Position numbers and translations under genes: made by a program. Below the pieces are notes generated by a model that saw only the letters and a list, made by a program, of their open reading frames with translations, was not told the origin of the DNA and searched no databases. Positions 37,950-50,260 of a DNA stretch of 64,000 bases are shown here, piece after piece (the stretch's first letter is position 1; each line of letters starts with the position of its first letter). This DNA comes from Circinella umbellata (Eukaryota > Mucoromycota > Mucoromycetes > Mucorales > Lichtheimiaceae), in assembly GCA_025093555.1 (NCBI GenBank), contig JAIWNF010000102.1, positions 27,406-91,405 on the forward strand, in the 5' to 3' direction.

Positions 37950-38141
37950 GTGTTTACAATAAAACAAGATTATTTGTTGCATACCTACAAGTTGCTGAAG
38001 CGTTTAGGATCGATGCCCCATTATGCCATGGTTTGTATGGAAAGATGTATAGACGAGTTTAAAAAATTTTGTAAGCGATACATGAAACGACGTACAACAC
38101 CACCATCTACATCAGTCAGCCCCCAGTTTTTGAACACCTAA
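37950..38141 (+). pseudogene. possible TNP2-like transposase remnant
   Basis: Short frame with YLLHTYKLLKRLGSMP and a following CMERCIDEFKKFCKRY. The spacing of an H-rich helix, a GP-like turn, ER and a basic run resembles the C-terminal tnp2 (En/Spm) block. No other part of a transposase is seen, so the assignment is weak. Confidence 0.25.
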
Positions 38142-38689
38142 TTTTTTGTTGCAGAACCGAAGACTTGCAAGAAGCGAAACTTGATATATATATTAAAATA
38201 CAGCATCTCAAATCACTTATTCTTTTGTTAGCATTTTGGGTATTTCCATATTTGAATAAAAGATTCATAAGAATAATATACACAATTATTAAATTATAGT
38301 ATGATTTACTCCCGATTAGCGTAACTCGTCCAAAAATCTTGACGCAAGTTGCGATTCTAATAAGTACTTTTAACATTTCCAAAAGCAGAACCAGGAGATT
38401 CGCAAAAGTGGGCGTTGACTGTATCAAAGTCAAATACTAGAAACAGATTTGGGACTTTGGCAAAAAATCAGCCATGTAATCGTAGGAAAAATCATTCGTA
38501 TGTCATAATAATTGCTAAGGTCAACATTGGCCTAAATCAGAATGACTCAATTGCACCAAGAAAATGTTAGTATTTCATTCCAAATTATATCTTTGCTTAT
38601 AGATTTAATATGTTTCAATAGCTTTTTAAAGTCGTATATGTAACCGAATTTGTTTAAAAAGCCACAGTTTATGATGTGTCATTTACAAC

Positions 38690-38720
<31 letters not shown>

Positions 38721-38900
38721 TTAGATTTGCTGTCTGCATAACAGTAAAAATAAAATCATAAACATATTTTTTAATCTTAACTTGAACCGTTCAAAAAGAA
38801 AGATCCACCATAGGATGAATGGAAGCACCTACTAAAAGAAACTATATATTTAGTTCAATGTATATCAATTAATATAATGATATAAAAAGGAATATTTGGC
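38142..38900. other. intergenic, TA microsatellite
   Basis: No gene seen. A TA dinucleotide run lies at about 38690-38717, and the promoter-side repeat of copy B begins near 38900. Confidence 0.45.
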
Positions 38901-39737
38901 AATCTTGATATAAAATTGGATACTTGAATAACTTTTCTTTATAGTGGTAGATCGATTTTTGTGTGTACTTGATAATATGTACAAGGGATGGATAATAACC
39001 ATTAATTTAAAGATGGGATTCATTGTTATCACCCATTAGTATCTCAGTGAGAGTGTCATAAATATACCAGTGATACATTATCGATTATACGTATAATGTT
39101 TTTTTTACTGTCTTTATGAAGACATTGTAACAAAGCAAATCAGGGAAATAAAAAATTAGTACGTAGACTATGTACTTGTTCCAAATCATTGATAACAACA
39201 GTGATTTAGTTGTACAGACATAATCTAACATTTCAAGAAACTTTTAATACACGAAACAGTTTTTACCTATAGTACAATATTCTGTAATGCTTTGAAAGAC
39301 AAACGCTTTATTATTTATATTCTATTGAAGATATACAGCTAACTTTATATCATTTCAGCTTCGTGTAAGCCTTAAAAAAAATAAGATTCTGGCTTTCTAT
39401 TTCCACGTAATAATATATTATTTCTTAGTATATTATCTGGTCCATATAAAAATAATTATATTATTGTTTGTCAATTTAGCTTTCTCTAAAGGATTCCTTT
39501 TCAGCTGTTAGTATTGATATAATTGAACCTGAGATCATTTAACTGAATTAGAATGACTCAATCAAACTTCTTTTCGAAAAAAAAAAATTAGCTGAGCGTC
39601 AGGTAAAAACCATAATGGTCCGTGCATTTTCTATAACTTTATTGGTTTTTTAGTTAATAAATGACATTCTTTTTCTGAAATGAAGTATAGAGAGATTTTA
39701 AAAAGATTTCACAATAATAATAAATCGTCGTCATTAC

Positions 39738-39748
39738 TATATAAAAAG
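39738..39748 (+). promoter_or_regulatory. conserved TATA element, copy B
   Basis: TATATAAAAAG, also present at the matching place in copy D (57634-57642) and near 35756 in copy A. It is followed in B and D by the shared block GTGCGCGGGATCCAAGGAAC and a second TATAAAATAAA, about 100 bp before the start codon. Confidence 0.5.
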
Positions 39749-39929
39749 TAACAAAAATTACGTGTATGTGGAGATAGTAATAAAATAGGTGGTTCTAGAC
39801 TGTGCGCGGGATCCAAGGAACGGGTAACTGTAATGCAGCTATAAAATAAAATTCATTTCCATGGCGGCGCGTTTTTTTCTTTTTCTTTTTGTTTCACCTT
39901 TTTTCTTTACCTCTTATTTTTTTAACAGT

Positions 39930-42467
39930 ATGACTCGCTCTACTTTCACAATTCCTGCTACTGCTCATAACAATGCCCGCAATCCGAATGGTTCGCGCAT
40001 TCGTTTACAAATTTTTCGTCCTCCTGTTACTCCTCTCCAAACCCGACCTCCTCGTTGCACCCCACCTCCTCGCCGTAGACCCATTCCTGTCTTTGTATCT
40101 AGCTCCGGCTGGGTACAGGCAGGTTTGGGCTCGGTAATTCGAAAAATAATGAACCAAGACATTGCAAAACGAGAGATTGCACCCCGCCGCCGGCTCCGTC
40201 CTTCTCGCATGTCTCCATCTCGCGTTGGTTCTTTCATAGCTCCTGCTATTTCTCGCCCAGAATTTTCTGGTGCTTCTACTCCCGTCTCACCTGTTTCTTC
40301 TGCTCCCCCGTCACCTGTTTCGTCAATCTGCTCGCTCTCAACCCTTTCTACTCTCTCGACCCTCTCCTCTGGTGCTTCTGCTCCAGCTTCTCCTACTTTG
40401 TCAACTAGCTCGGTTGTTTCTGGTGTTTATGGTGCTCGTAGTAGAGAAGAAGAAGAATATGAATAAGGTGAAGAAGAAGAAGCAGAAGAAGAAGAAGAAG
40501 CTAAAGAAGGTGATTGTGAAGAAGGTGAAGAAGAACAAGGTGAAGAAGAAGAAGATACTATGATGGAGATAGATTGGCGCTTTGGAGACAGTGAGGACAT
40601 GGATGTGGATTGGTGGGAGGGGGATATGGAGGTGGATATCCTCCCCCCCAATGCCACATCATTATGGTTCTAAGGAGGTAAGTTCTGTCTTGAATTGTAT
40701 ACAAAAACAACCATTTTATCGTGTCTCTAATTATCAATGTTCTATTTTGTAATAGTAGATTTAAACCTTAAAAAATACAAAAGTAAGTTGCAAAATACCT
40801 GTTTGAAACATGTTTTTTTACTTGTCAAAAAATAAATAACTTGTTACTGACACGTTTTTCTTCTAAAAACTTCAGAAATCAGAAAACCCCATAAAACAAA
40901 AAAAAAGCATAAAACCCAAAAAAACCCAAAAAAAATCGAAAAACCTTAAAAACCCTCAAAAAACATTCTTTTCTTTTCTTTTCTTTTTTCTTGGTAAGTG
41001 ACCTTTTGATATTGTTCTATGAATTGGATATAAAGCATCTTAAGATATTGAATACTAATACAACAATCTTCTTCTTCTTTGTAGGCTCGTTTCCCTTTGC
41101 TTTTTACTTTTTTTTTTCTTTTTCTTTTTCTTTCTTTTTTCGAGGTACGTAAATATAATGGAGTATTTATGGAAAAGAAAAATAATAGTGTCAATAATTT
41201 ACTACGTAGTTCTAACATTATTATAATTATTTAGGTTGTAGTTGAAGAGCTTTGCTCACTCCCTCCCATTTCTTTTGTACATATTTTTTTTTGAGGTAAT
41301 TACTTGATCGAGTACAGGAATTAATGACAGTGGTTTACTTGTAGTGTACTAATATCAAAAGCTTATTGTGCTATCCATATACATATCTAGGTCGACCTAG
41401 CTCCCTCCTGTGTATATTCTTGAATACCCTCCCTCTTTATATACCCTATTTCTTTCATATACCCATTTTTAGTCAAGGTAAGTATCTTATAAATATATTA
41501 TGAATATTGTATACGGACAAGGTGATAAATAAAAATGATACGTAGTGTAGTTACAGTACTAATCATATTTATCATAACTCATACTCATATATGTAGGTCG
41601 AGCTGGCTCTCTTTCCGTTTTTTCAAGATACCCCATTTATAGACCATACCCTATTTATTTAATGTTTTTGCTGTTGTTTTTGAGGTAAATATTCCAAATA
41701 TATAATATGAATATGAATTATCGATAGAGTGAGAAATGAAAATGATATCGCAGTTACTGATCAGTATTCTGATAATTTACATTCATGTATATAGGTCGAC
41801 CAAGCTCCCTCTTTTTTTGTTCTTTCATATACCCTATTTTTAGAAGATACCCTATTTATTACAAGTTTTGTTACTACCATTGAGGTAAATATTATATAGA
41901 AATATTATGAACATGGACATGGATACGCATAAAGGCGTTTAATGGAGACGATATTGTAGTTACTAATCATATTTATCATAATTCACATTTATATTGATTT
42001 AGGTCGAGGTTGGGCTGGTTCCCCTCCTCCCTCGTTTTTGTCTATTTATTTTTCCAATTTTGATGTTTTTTTTTATTAGAGGTACGTTGAATTTATTGCA
42101 TTGATAAAGAAACGTTTATTCTAGTGATTTATGCTATAGCAACTAATGAAACATTTATTATATATTTTATTAACAACTAGGTCGCGCTGAGTCCCTCTAG
42201 AGGTTCGCCTTTGTTGATGGCGCAATACATGGTTTTCGAACCATGGAGGTATGTAAAATATAATTATATCAGCGTGTAAATAATGGAGGATTATAAGAAT
42301 CGACGATGTTTAACCAATCTATAATTTATTTTTTTTATTTAAATAGACCCGTAGTGGTGTTACGGGCTGGTTTGTCCCGCTTGGTGGGGGCGGAGGAGAA
42401 TGGCATCTCGGCGGATGGCTTGGTGGAGAGAAGGCAGGGTAGTGTATGTTCATACTATGGTTGGTAG
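39930..42467 (+). pseudogene. micro-exon gene family, copy B (most complete)
   Basis: Exon 1 (39930-40677) starts MTRSTFTIPATAHNN just after a pyrimidine tract and CAG, so an upstream exon is possible. It encodes Pro/Arg-rich, then VQAGLGSVIRKIM, then Ser/Pro-rich sequence. A TAA at 40464 and a C-run slip near 40650 break an acidic tail (MEIDWRFGDSEDMDVDWW). Micro-exons: 41085-41144, 41235-41295, 41391-41477, 41597-41684, 41795-41884, 42003-42081, 42181-42248, 42347-42467. Exon 6 is a clean 90-bp phase 0-0 unit (VDQAPSFFVL to TTIE). Exon 4 keeps length and phase with one TGA. Exons 5 and 7 are one base off. The last two exons read VALSPSRGSP, then RPVVVLRAGLSRLVGAEE to a TAG. Function unknown. 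The hydrophobic units and acidic first exon resemble no family I can name. Confidence 0.62.
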
Positions 42468-42547
42468 AACGGTGAAGGGGTGCTTACTCTGTGGCTACCC
42501 CGTGGTTGGTGACTGTGGGTGTGGGTAAGGGGGGAAGCAGAGTGAGG

Positions 42548-42917
42548 GAACTTCAGGAACACCCGGTCTTTTATAGGTTACTTGGCAATACGCCATCTTC
42601 GATCTGGAACAGATGTAATGCTGATGACAACAAGGGTTTTCCTTTTCTTTATAAAGACCGTAAGTTATTTTTCCTTTTTTCTTGTTCTTGAAAAAAAAAG
42701 AAGTGATAAATGCAGTTTTTGATGGGATTTTACTAACGATTAAAAGAGTTAATTTATAGACTTTTAGATACTCCATTATAACAGTTGCAAGCGTGTTATA
42801 ATGGAAGCAGAATAATGAATTCCCAGTTTTAATCTTGTCATCAGCCTTATATCTGTTCCGGATCGAAGGTGGCGTATTGCCAAGGAACCTATAAAAGACC
42901 GTGTGTTCCTGAAGTTC
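42548..42917. repeat. inverted repeat, 82-bp arms
   Basis: Arms 42548-42629 and 42836-42917 are the same length, inverted, and differ at about 6 of 82 positions. Left arm begins GAACTTCAGGAACAC and contains CTTGGCAATACGCCA. The spacer is 206 bp. It begins just after copy B ends and sits in locally GC-rich DNA. It could be a foldback element or two head-on copies of one repeat. Confidence 0.85.
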
Positions 42918-43012
42918 TCTTACTTCTGTGGACTTCCGAACCTACATTCATGGTCATCGGCCATGGGTGTTAGCCATGGAGTAACTCCCTGGACCCTAGT
43001 ACACCAGCTGTA

Positions 43013-43297
43013 GTGTGGACTGCGCTGCCTCTAGGTTCTTTTCTTCATCAAGTTCATTCGTTGAGGTGTCATCCTAGGGTGTGCGCTGGGTGCGCAGTGG
43101 CGTTTGTTTTTGACGCTTTGTGGTTTTGGCGTGTGGCGCACGAGAGGCGTCACAGAGGGTTTCCCACGTGGGTGCGAAAACCTACTTCTCGTAGGTGCAG
43201 TTTCGGTTTATTTGCCGGAATAGTACTCAGCACTATTTTTTGGCGTTGCGGTGCTGCCTGTTTCGCTTTTTCGGTTGGCGAAAAATCCTTGTATTAG
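43013..43297 (+). other. 94-codon ORF in GC-rich patch, unassigned
   Basis: Open frame reading HQVHSLRCHPRV, ALWFWRVAHERRHRGFPTW and FAGIVLSTIFW. Codon use and GC content differ from neighbours. It adjoins the 82-bp inverted repeat and may belong to the same repeated element. No known domain. It may be non-coding. Confidence 0.25.
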
Positions 43298-46200
43298 GAT
43301 GTAGATTCATCGTGCGTTGACGCAGATGAACTTGGAGACATTGGTATGAATTCTGGTTTAGGGTAGCTGGAACATCAACCTCAGGGTATTCTTTGGAGTG
43401 TTTGAAAAACTTCTACTATAACAAGAACGCAAGTAATCGGATAACGATTTATTTGGACCAACACAAACTGAATGAGAGGGAGATTGGTATTAATTATGTC
43501 TTTTCTCTTGGTATTGAATCGAAGCCATCGTAGTGGATCAACCAATTAGGGGTCAAACTCTATATGTCTCAATCAAGAATGTTTTATAAGGCAACATACC
43601 ATATTTTTTATGTGCACTCACTATCAGCAAAAACCATGGTAAAAAAAAACAAGGAATAAGCATTAGAACCAAAAAAAAAAGCACCTATCAATACTACTCT
43701 ATTTTTCTTTTGCACACACCAAAAAAGAAACAACTCGACAAGAGCCATTCAACACTATGACTTATCAAGAATACAACACCAAGTCACAATACAAATAACA
43801 ACGCCATCAATCAATTTATCACCATCGATTATCAAATCAACACCATCTTATTATATATTGAAAAAGAACATCAAAAAATAACCACTCACAACTTGTGTTT
43901 TGGCGACGAACAACAATCTTTTAATTCAAACCAAACACACACCATTTTACAACGTGAAGCAGCGAATAAATTCAAACATATATGGCAATAGCAGAAGCGA
44001 AATATTTATTTACGACACATAATCTTCACGCCACCTAAAAAGGAAAACATATTGGGAGTTTCAGATAAACGAATGACAAGTATTTACAAGAGCCAAGAAT
44101 ATTTCAATTATCAAAAACAAGAACAGTATCTCCTTGCAGAGCGGTCATCGTCATTGTCACAAATTGTCATCAAATATATATATATATATATATCTTTATC
44201 GGCAACATATGGAAGTTGAGCATCTTATTAGGAGGAAAAGGCGAAGATATTAAAAACTTGAATCGTCATGATATGTACGCACCACTTATCTTACCAAAAC
44301 AAATCATCAAACACCAAGTTATAATGTTTAAGGACAGCAACTATTAAGGAAGGTCGTTATTATTATCCAAGATCCAAGTACATTGTCATATTGGGGTTGT
44401 GACATAAGACAGCAAACATATGCAAGCATAATATTACACTTTATGGATCAAAAATCAACAAGTACCAATAATTACATACAATTATATTCTTAATAACAGA
44501 AACATTTTTATCGAAAACAAGGAAAAATATAATATTCCCAGCAGCATCACCATGACCGTCATCTTCAAAAGACAAAGATCAAACAATTCGTTATTGAACC
44601 ACCAGAAAATTACCAACTTTTATCCTATTGGAAATGCACGACAGCGATATTTTGAAAACGAAAATTTGAACCCTGTTGATGATATTGATTTTGAACCGTC
44701 AACTCAAAAAATCACGAACCCATATTTTTTTTCAAGTAACAAATAATTATGAAAAAATGATCAAGAACCGATCAAGGAATGCTATACACAATATTATCAG
44801 CTATACATATCTATAGTAACAGTATGAAAATTGCTATAATTGAAAAACAGCACATATCACATACAGCAGCAGTAGAACCACAACCACCATTATCATCTTC
44901 ATCGTCATCACCACAACAACAATCAAAAGGAGCAACTATCATTCAATTGAAAGTAGTATCATAAATACTATTTGTTACCTAAACAGAGTCTAAAAGGAGC
45001 AAATACCGTCACTCACGAATATTCACAAAGAGCAGCAGCTGTCATATTATACGAAAATACGCTACATTCAGTAGATAACAGCAGGACGAGTAATACCACC
45101 ACCATCACCTAACAATTCAATACATTTTTATAATCACAATCAACAACTAATTTATTACGAAAGAAAGCACCTAAGCACCACAATGTACCTTATTGTTACA
45201 TAGTAGTGAAGAACATGCGACAACGCATCACCAAAAAAGAAAAAAGCAACTTATTATCACAAGAAAAATGCAACAAAAAAACACGTTCAATTATACCTTG
45301 ATCATATATTGGAGCAAGCATACACATTCGCGAGCAATAGTGCCATTTTACTAAAGGAAACCTACAATATGAGGAAAAAGTACGATAAAGCGTCTTGCTG
45401 AGGTAATCAAGTACCAAAGAGCACCAACAATGAGAAGACATCAACTATTACCGAAAGCTCAATTACATCGGGGGTATTAGGACTCAATCAAGTCATTACA
45501 TTTCATTTTAACATAAAAAAAAAACATAAAAAAAAACGTATAAAAAACATATAAAAAAACATATAAAAAAAACATATAAAAAAAACATATAAAAAAAACA
45601 TCTAAAAAATCACTAACCAAAAAATCAAAACAGAACAATAAACGATAAAAGTGGCCTCTCTAAAAAAGAATACTTTCAAACAGTAAGTCAATTATTTCTT
45701 AGATTTGGAGAAAATGAAGAAAAGAAAGCATATACAAATTATATATAAAATACTGTGGTAATTCACGATCAGGACTTTATACAACCTACATTAGAATCAG
45801 AGATTACGAAAAACAAGAAGCAAAAACACTACACATAATAGAGCTTAGTTCTGTATTACATACATATGCAGGTAGGTGTAAATACTTATTGTTCATTGAT
45901 ACGTCTTGCAACTAATAATTAATCATCTGTTTAATTTAATAGTAGCACTAGATATGGCCTTTGAATCTATTTCAGAGCACACAAAAAGAAATCCATATGT
46001 ATAGGAATAACAAAACACGGTAAGCATATAACGTTTGACTATATAAATACCGTATTGATGAATGCAGTAACTAACAATTGAGTTTAATAATTACTCTGAT
46101 TAATACATAGTAGCGACCGCTAAATCTACGAACTTCATAAGAAAATAATAGATCGGCAAAAATACACACGTGCAATCACGGCATATACGTAGAAATAAAG

Positions 46201-46800
46201 AAGATCAAGGAATAGAGTAAAAGTAAACAAGTAATAATAACAAATTAAAACTTTGTCTTTATTGATCATAATAAAATAATGCTTTCCTATGGGCCATCTT
46301 CCTTTTTTGCTTAATGTTGTCTTTTTATTTATGAAATGATCAAAGAAACTAGTATTGCCTTTTTGCGTTCATTATTGTATCTATGAATATATCCACTGTG
46401 CTATGTTCACAGATCCATTTATTTATCAATTAATATATTTTCCTCAAGAGAAGCTATGAGAGTTACTCTATGGATGAAAATCAATACAAATAAAAACTGA
46501 TCAGTGTTGTTATCGGAATGAATAAAATATGGGCTTTCTGGCCATGGGTGGGGGATAACTTTTTTTTCTTTTATTGTGCATTAGGCTCACATTGAAAAAA
46601 AAATTGATAAATCAATAAAAATAGGAAAGGCAAGTGATAAACCAGTTTAGTAAAGATGTTATACTGAAAAAGAAATAGAGAGAATATGAAGAAAGTGTAG
46701 ATAAAAAATACACATGTGATAAATGAATGGTAATAAACTACTTGGACAATTTAACCACTACTTTTTTCGCATCTTGACGGCGTTAGCATTACTATTATCT
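43298..46800. other. A/C-rich region, no supported gene
   Basis: Long stretch rich in CAACA and ACAAT on the plus strand, with short frames only. It holds a TA run near 44175 and a tandem repeat of about 14 bp at 45.52-45.61 kb. I see nothing else that can be named. Confidence 0.35.
45515..45607. repeat. tandem repeat of ACATATAAAAAAA units
   Basis: Seven or so copies of ACATAAAAAAA/ACATATAAAAAAA with variable A-run length. Confidence 0.7.
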
Positions 46801-47416
46801 AAAGTATGTATAGCATTATTTGTTGTTGCTGTGATGTTGAGGAATGTGGTAACCTTGTTGTATTGCATCTCTTATATTTAATATTAATGACTGCCCTGTG
46901 GGGGATAGGTGGATTGGCTTTTGTTCATTGTACTGATAAAGGTACTACTATGTTTAAAGCATTGATGATATTATTAGAATTTCGAACTACAGCAGCTTTT
47001 TGTTCCATTCGAGGAACCTTTAAAACTGATAATCATAATGTTGACTCAGCTGTTCGCTTTTGAGTTGAAGACTGGACTGTTTACGCATGTTTTCACAAAG
47101 TGTGTAATCAGTACCAACTGTAGGAATACATGTTCTTTTATCATTCGAACATTTTCGTCCGTTTTTAGCGGTTCCGGGGCCTTATAATAGTTTGTTTGAC
47201 CATTAGCTTCAGCTGCCATAGTTTACCAACCTATTCCAATCTGGGTCCGTTGCAGTTGCAAATCATGGGTCTTTCTCCATGTAAATTTTGGTGAATAGGT
47301 GTCACCGTGTATTTCGCACTTTGTTTTTCTTTTAAATTCTGATATTGATTTTCAAGATATTTTTTTTTATGAAGAGCATTGCGCTGTTAATTTCCAGGGC
47401 ATGTTTTATACTTGCA

Positions 47417-47450
<34 letters not shown>

Positions 47451-49956
47451 GGTTTGTTGTTGGATATTTCTGTTGCTTTTCAAAACTGTTTTTATAATAA
47501 TATTAGCTCTTGAATGTTGTTGACAAATGTTGTTTTCGAATTCTTCCGTATCATTAATGTTGTTATTATAAGTTTATTGTTGTTGGGTGTTACTGATGTC
47601 CAATTTATTTATATCTAATGTTCAGCTAACGTTGTGTGCATAAGAACACTGATATCCAAATAAGAAGTAACATATTCTGTAATACAGAATAGCGCATCCT
47701 CATTCGCAGACTGTAAAAGGATTACAGTCTGTAATCCCTTATTCATCGATTTTATTGGTTGAGAACCTTCCCCCAACTACCGCCAGTGAGCCAAAATATG
47801 TACGTAATTAATTTCATTTCAAATTACCCTGTATGTATTATGATAACTTGAACAGTCAAGATTTTTACTGACATCTGTCTCAAATATTCTGGCAATACAT
47901 ACATTGAGGTCTACCTACTTTTTAAAGACAATTTTGTAATACGTAGGTATGAATAAACATGTTGCGACATGTATGCACTGTTTATTTACAATATCTATTA
48001 GAGCACTAGCTACATAAAACAATAGTGAGCAACCAAAACTACGTAATTCCAAAAACAATTGGCGTCCAAGATATTGAAGTAAATCATCATCTCTTTTTTT
48101 AATTATAACGGGTAATCCCTCGACCTTACGTACTTTTTTCTTTATTATTTTTCTTTTAAGTATCACCTATATTATGTTGTGTCATTGTGAAAATCCGCTT
48201 TATCTTAGGTAGTATACCTACTAGTAAAATTTTCTTTGTATATACGTACGTATAGGTATATATTCAAAATGGGTTATAGAGAGCGAATTTTTATGTTACA
48301 CAATCAACAAATAAACATTTTTTTTTGCATATCTAAAAAAAATAACAATTAGTTTGCAATAAAAAAAGGATTACTTTCATTGTACATGATCGAAGACATT
48401 GAAAAAGTAAAAGCTAAACTATTATCTTATGTAGTCTTTTACCTCTTCTTGGTGTTAAAAAAAAGAAATCATTCTTAAATACGTACTCTACTTGAAAGTA
48501 TTCATGGTAATGGTTTTATGAAATCCTTTCATATATTTACTCAGCCATACTAAAGTAGGAATGGTTCACTTTAATTTTTTTTATCACGGGTAGCAATGTT
48601 GATGGAACGACATGTGCATAAAGCAATATCATGTGAGACTGACATTATTATGTTGAGGTGCGTACTATCGTCAAAAAAAAGCGCGAGGCATAGAAAAGAA
48701 TAGAACCTTTACTTATTCATTCAAAAAAAAAAAAAATACGATTTAGATTTCTTGAAACGTTCCGTGTTAAAGGAAAAATACGTTGTAGTAAACGATTTAT
48801 TGTCATGGAAATAATGCCTTAACAACGGTTTATTTTACTTTGGGGGCGTACGTCCCTTTTTTTTTTTATTTCGCTATAGTAACGCTAAAGAAAGAGTGGT
48901 AAAAAGAGTAAGTCCCGAGCAATTACATCATACGCTTAAAAAACGAAAAAACTGGTCGGTCGATATCCGAATCCCCAAGATAAGTTCCATGTTTTTCTTT
49001 TTCTTTCTCTTTCTTTTAACCTTGTCTCTTCTTTCTTGTGTGGAAAGTCCTACCTTGATATGTAGGCTCCTTTGATATAGAGGTATTGTCATTTGGGATA
49101 TCGCAGTCATCGATAGCGGCGTCTGCACATCGCATGGGTTATGTGTTTTGTATACCTCACTTACAATATACCGTGTACTGATCATTTCTTGTGATCCTAC
49201 CTTAATTCCATGTCGATTTTCTTATTAGCACAAGTTCTGGTCTGTAGTGTACTTTAGGTCCTGGATTGGAGCGACTGCAAGTGTGTGGGACTACAACGCC
49301 ATATCCTCAACACGGGTGGGGAGTGGTTGGGGTACCCATGATGCGTCCTTTCTTTTTATTTTTTTTTCTTACTTCCTTTGTTGCGACAAGCGAACATGAT
49401 GGCGACAGAGTCATGATCAAGGCACAAGAGAAATCATTTTGCTGTTCCCTCACTTTCTCGTCTTGAGGAATGGGGGGAGGGGATGAGAAGAAGAGTAGTA
49501 GTAGTTTAAAATGATGATATTAAATCATTGCCAATATGTGTACGCACATATATATTATGGCATAAGATAATCAAGTCTGATTAAACAATAATAAAAAATC
49601 TTTTCAAATACAATAAACGTTTTGATTGTTTTTACCTAAAAGAAATATTTTTTTTATATTTGATGTGTGAATAATAAATGTCAATAGAACATATTAAGCC
49701 TGATAATCTTAGACTGAATCGAAAAAGATTGGTGATTAAAGACGTGTACGTACACAGACAACTAAAGAGAATATCATGGTTAAGCAGACCAGGGAGTTGA
49801 ATATAAAAATATAAATAACACTATTCAAGAGAAAGATGTTGGTCATTGATATGAGATATATAATATCATGGATTAAAACCTTAATATCTTTAACACATGT
49901 ATAAAAAGAACTTCATGGTTGTATTATATATAAATCGAAATTTCTACTTGTATTGT
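46801..49956. other. intergenic; (CTA)n microsatellite; no supported gene
   Basis: An 85-codon frame at 46806-47063 is open but shows no motif. Eleven ACT units occur at 47418-47450. The rest is AT-rich. Near 49765 the sequence AGAGAATATCATGG followed by AAGCAGACCAG resembles the right end of copy D (60890-60925). Confidence 0.35.
47418..47450. repeat. (ACT)11 microsatellite
   Basis: Eleven uninterrupted ACT trinucleotides. Confidence 0.9.
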
Positions 49957-49970
49957 TTTATTTACGTATA
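49957..49970. repeat. target-site duplication of the LINE, left copy
   Basis: TTTATTTACGTATA, identical to 55335-55348 at the other end of the retrotransposon. Confidence 0.85.
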
Positions 49971-50260
49971 GGTTAAAATTTATTGTTTTATTTATGGGAA
50001 GACTAATTTGACCTGCGCCTATAGGCATATGGTCGCTTCCTTGCGGTACATTAAGGGGTAGAAAATAGTATATATACAAAGAGAAAGAGTGGAGGTATTA
50101 ACTGAAAAAACCCTCAAGAAGGGAAAAAGTTAAACTAGTGTAGGAACAAGAGAAAAGATGTAAGAGGTAAAGAGAATATAAGAGAAAAAAAAAGGGGGGT
50201 GGAGGATAAGGAAGTGAGATCAAGGGATATTAATAACGAATTGATGATATACTTGGTAGC

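Noticed and set aside
39795..39830. tRNA-like B-box (GGTTCTAGACC) in the promoter block of the micro-exon family
   Set aside because: No A-box, no acceptor stem and no cloverleaf can be drawn around it.
39861..39930. Start of copy B at the earlier ATG (MAARFFLFLFV) as a signal peptide
   Set aside because: In copy D the same ATG runs into a stop before MTRST, and the tract is a pyrimidine run ending in CAG, so it looks like a 3' splice site and not coding sequence.
46806..47063. 85-codon membrane-like ORF
   Set aside because: No motif, no splice-consistent neighbours, and biased base composition can produce such frames by chance.
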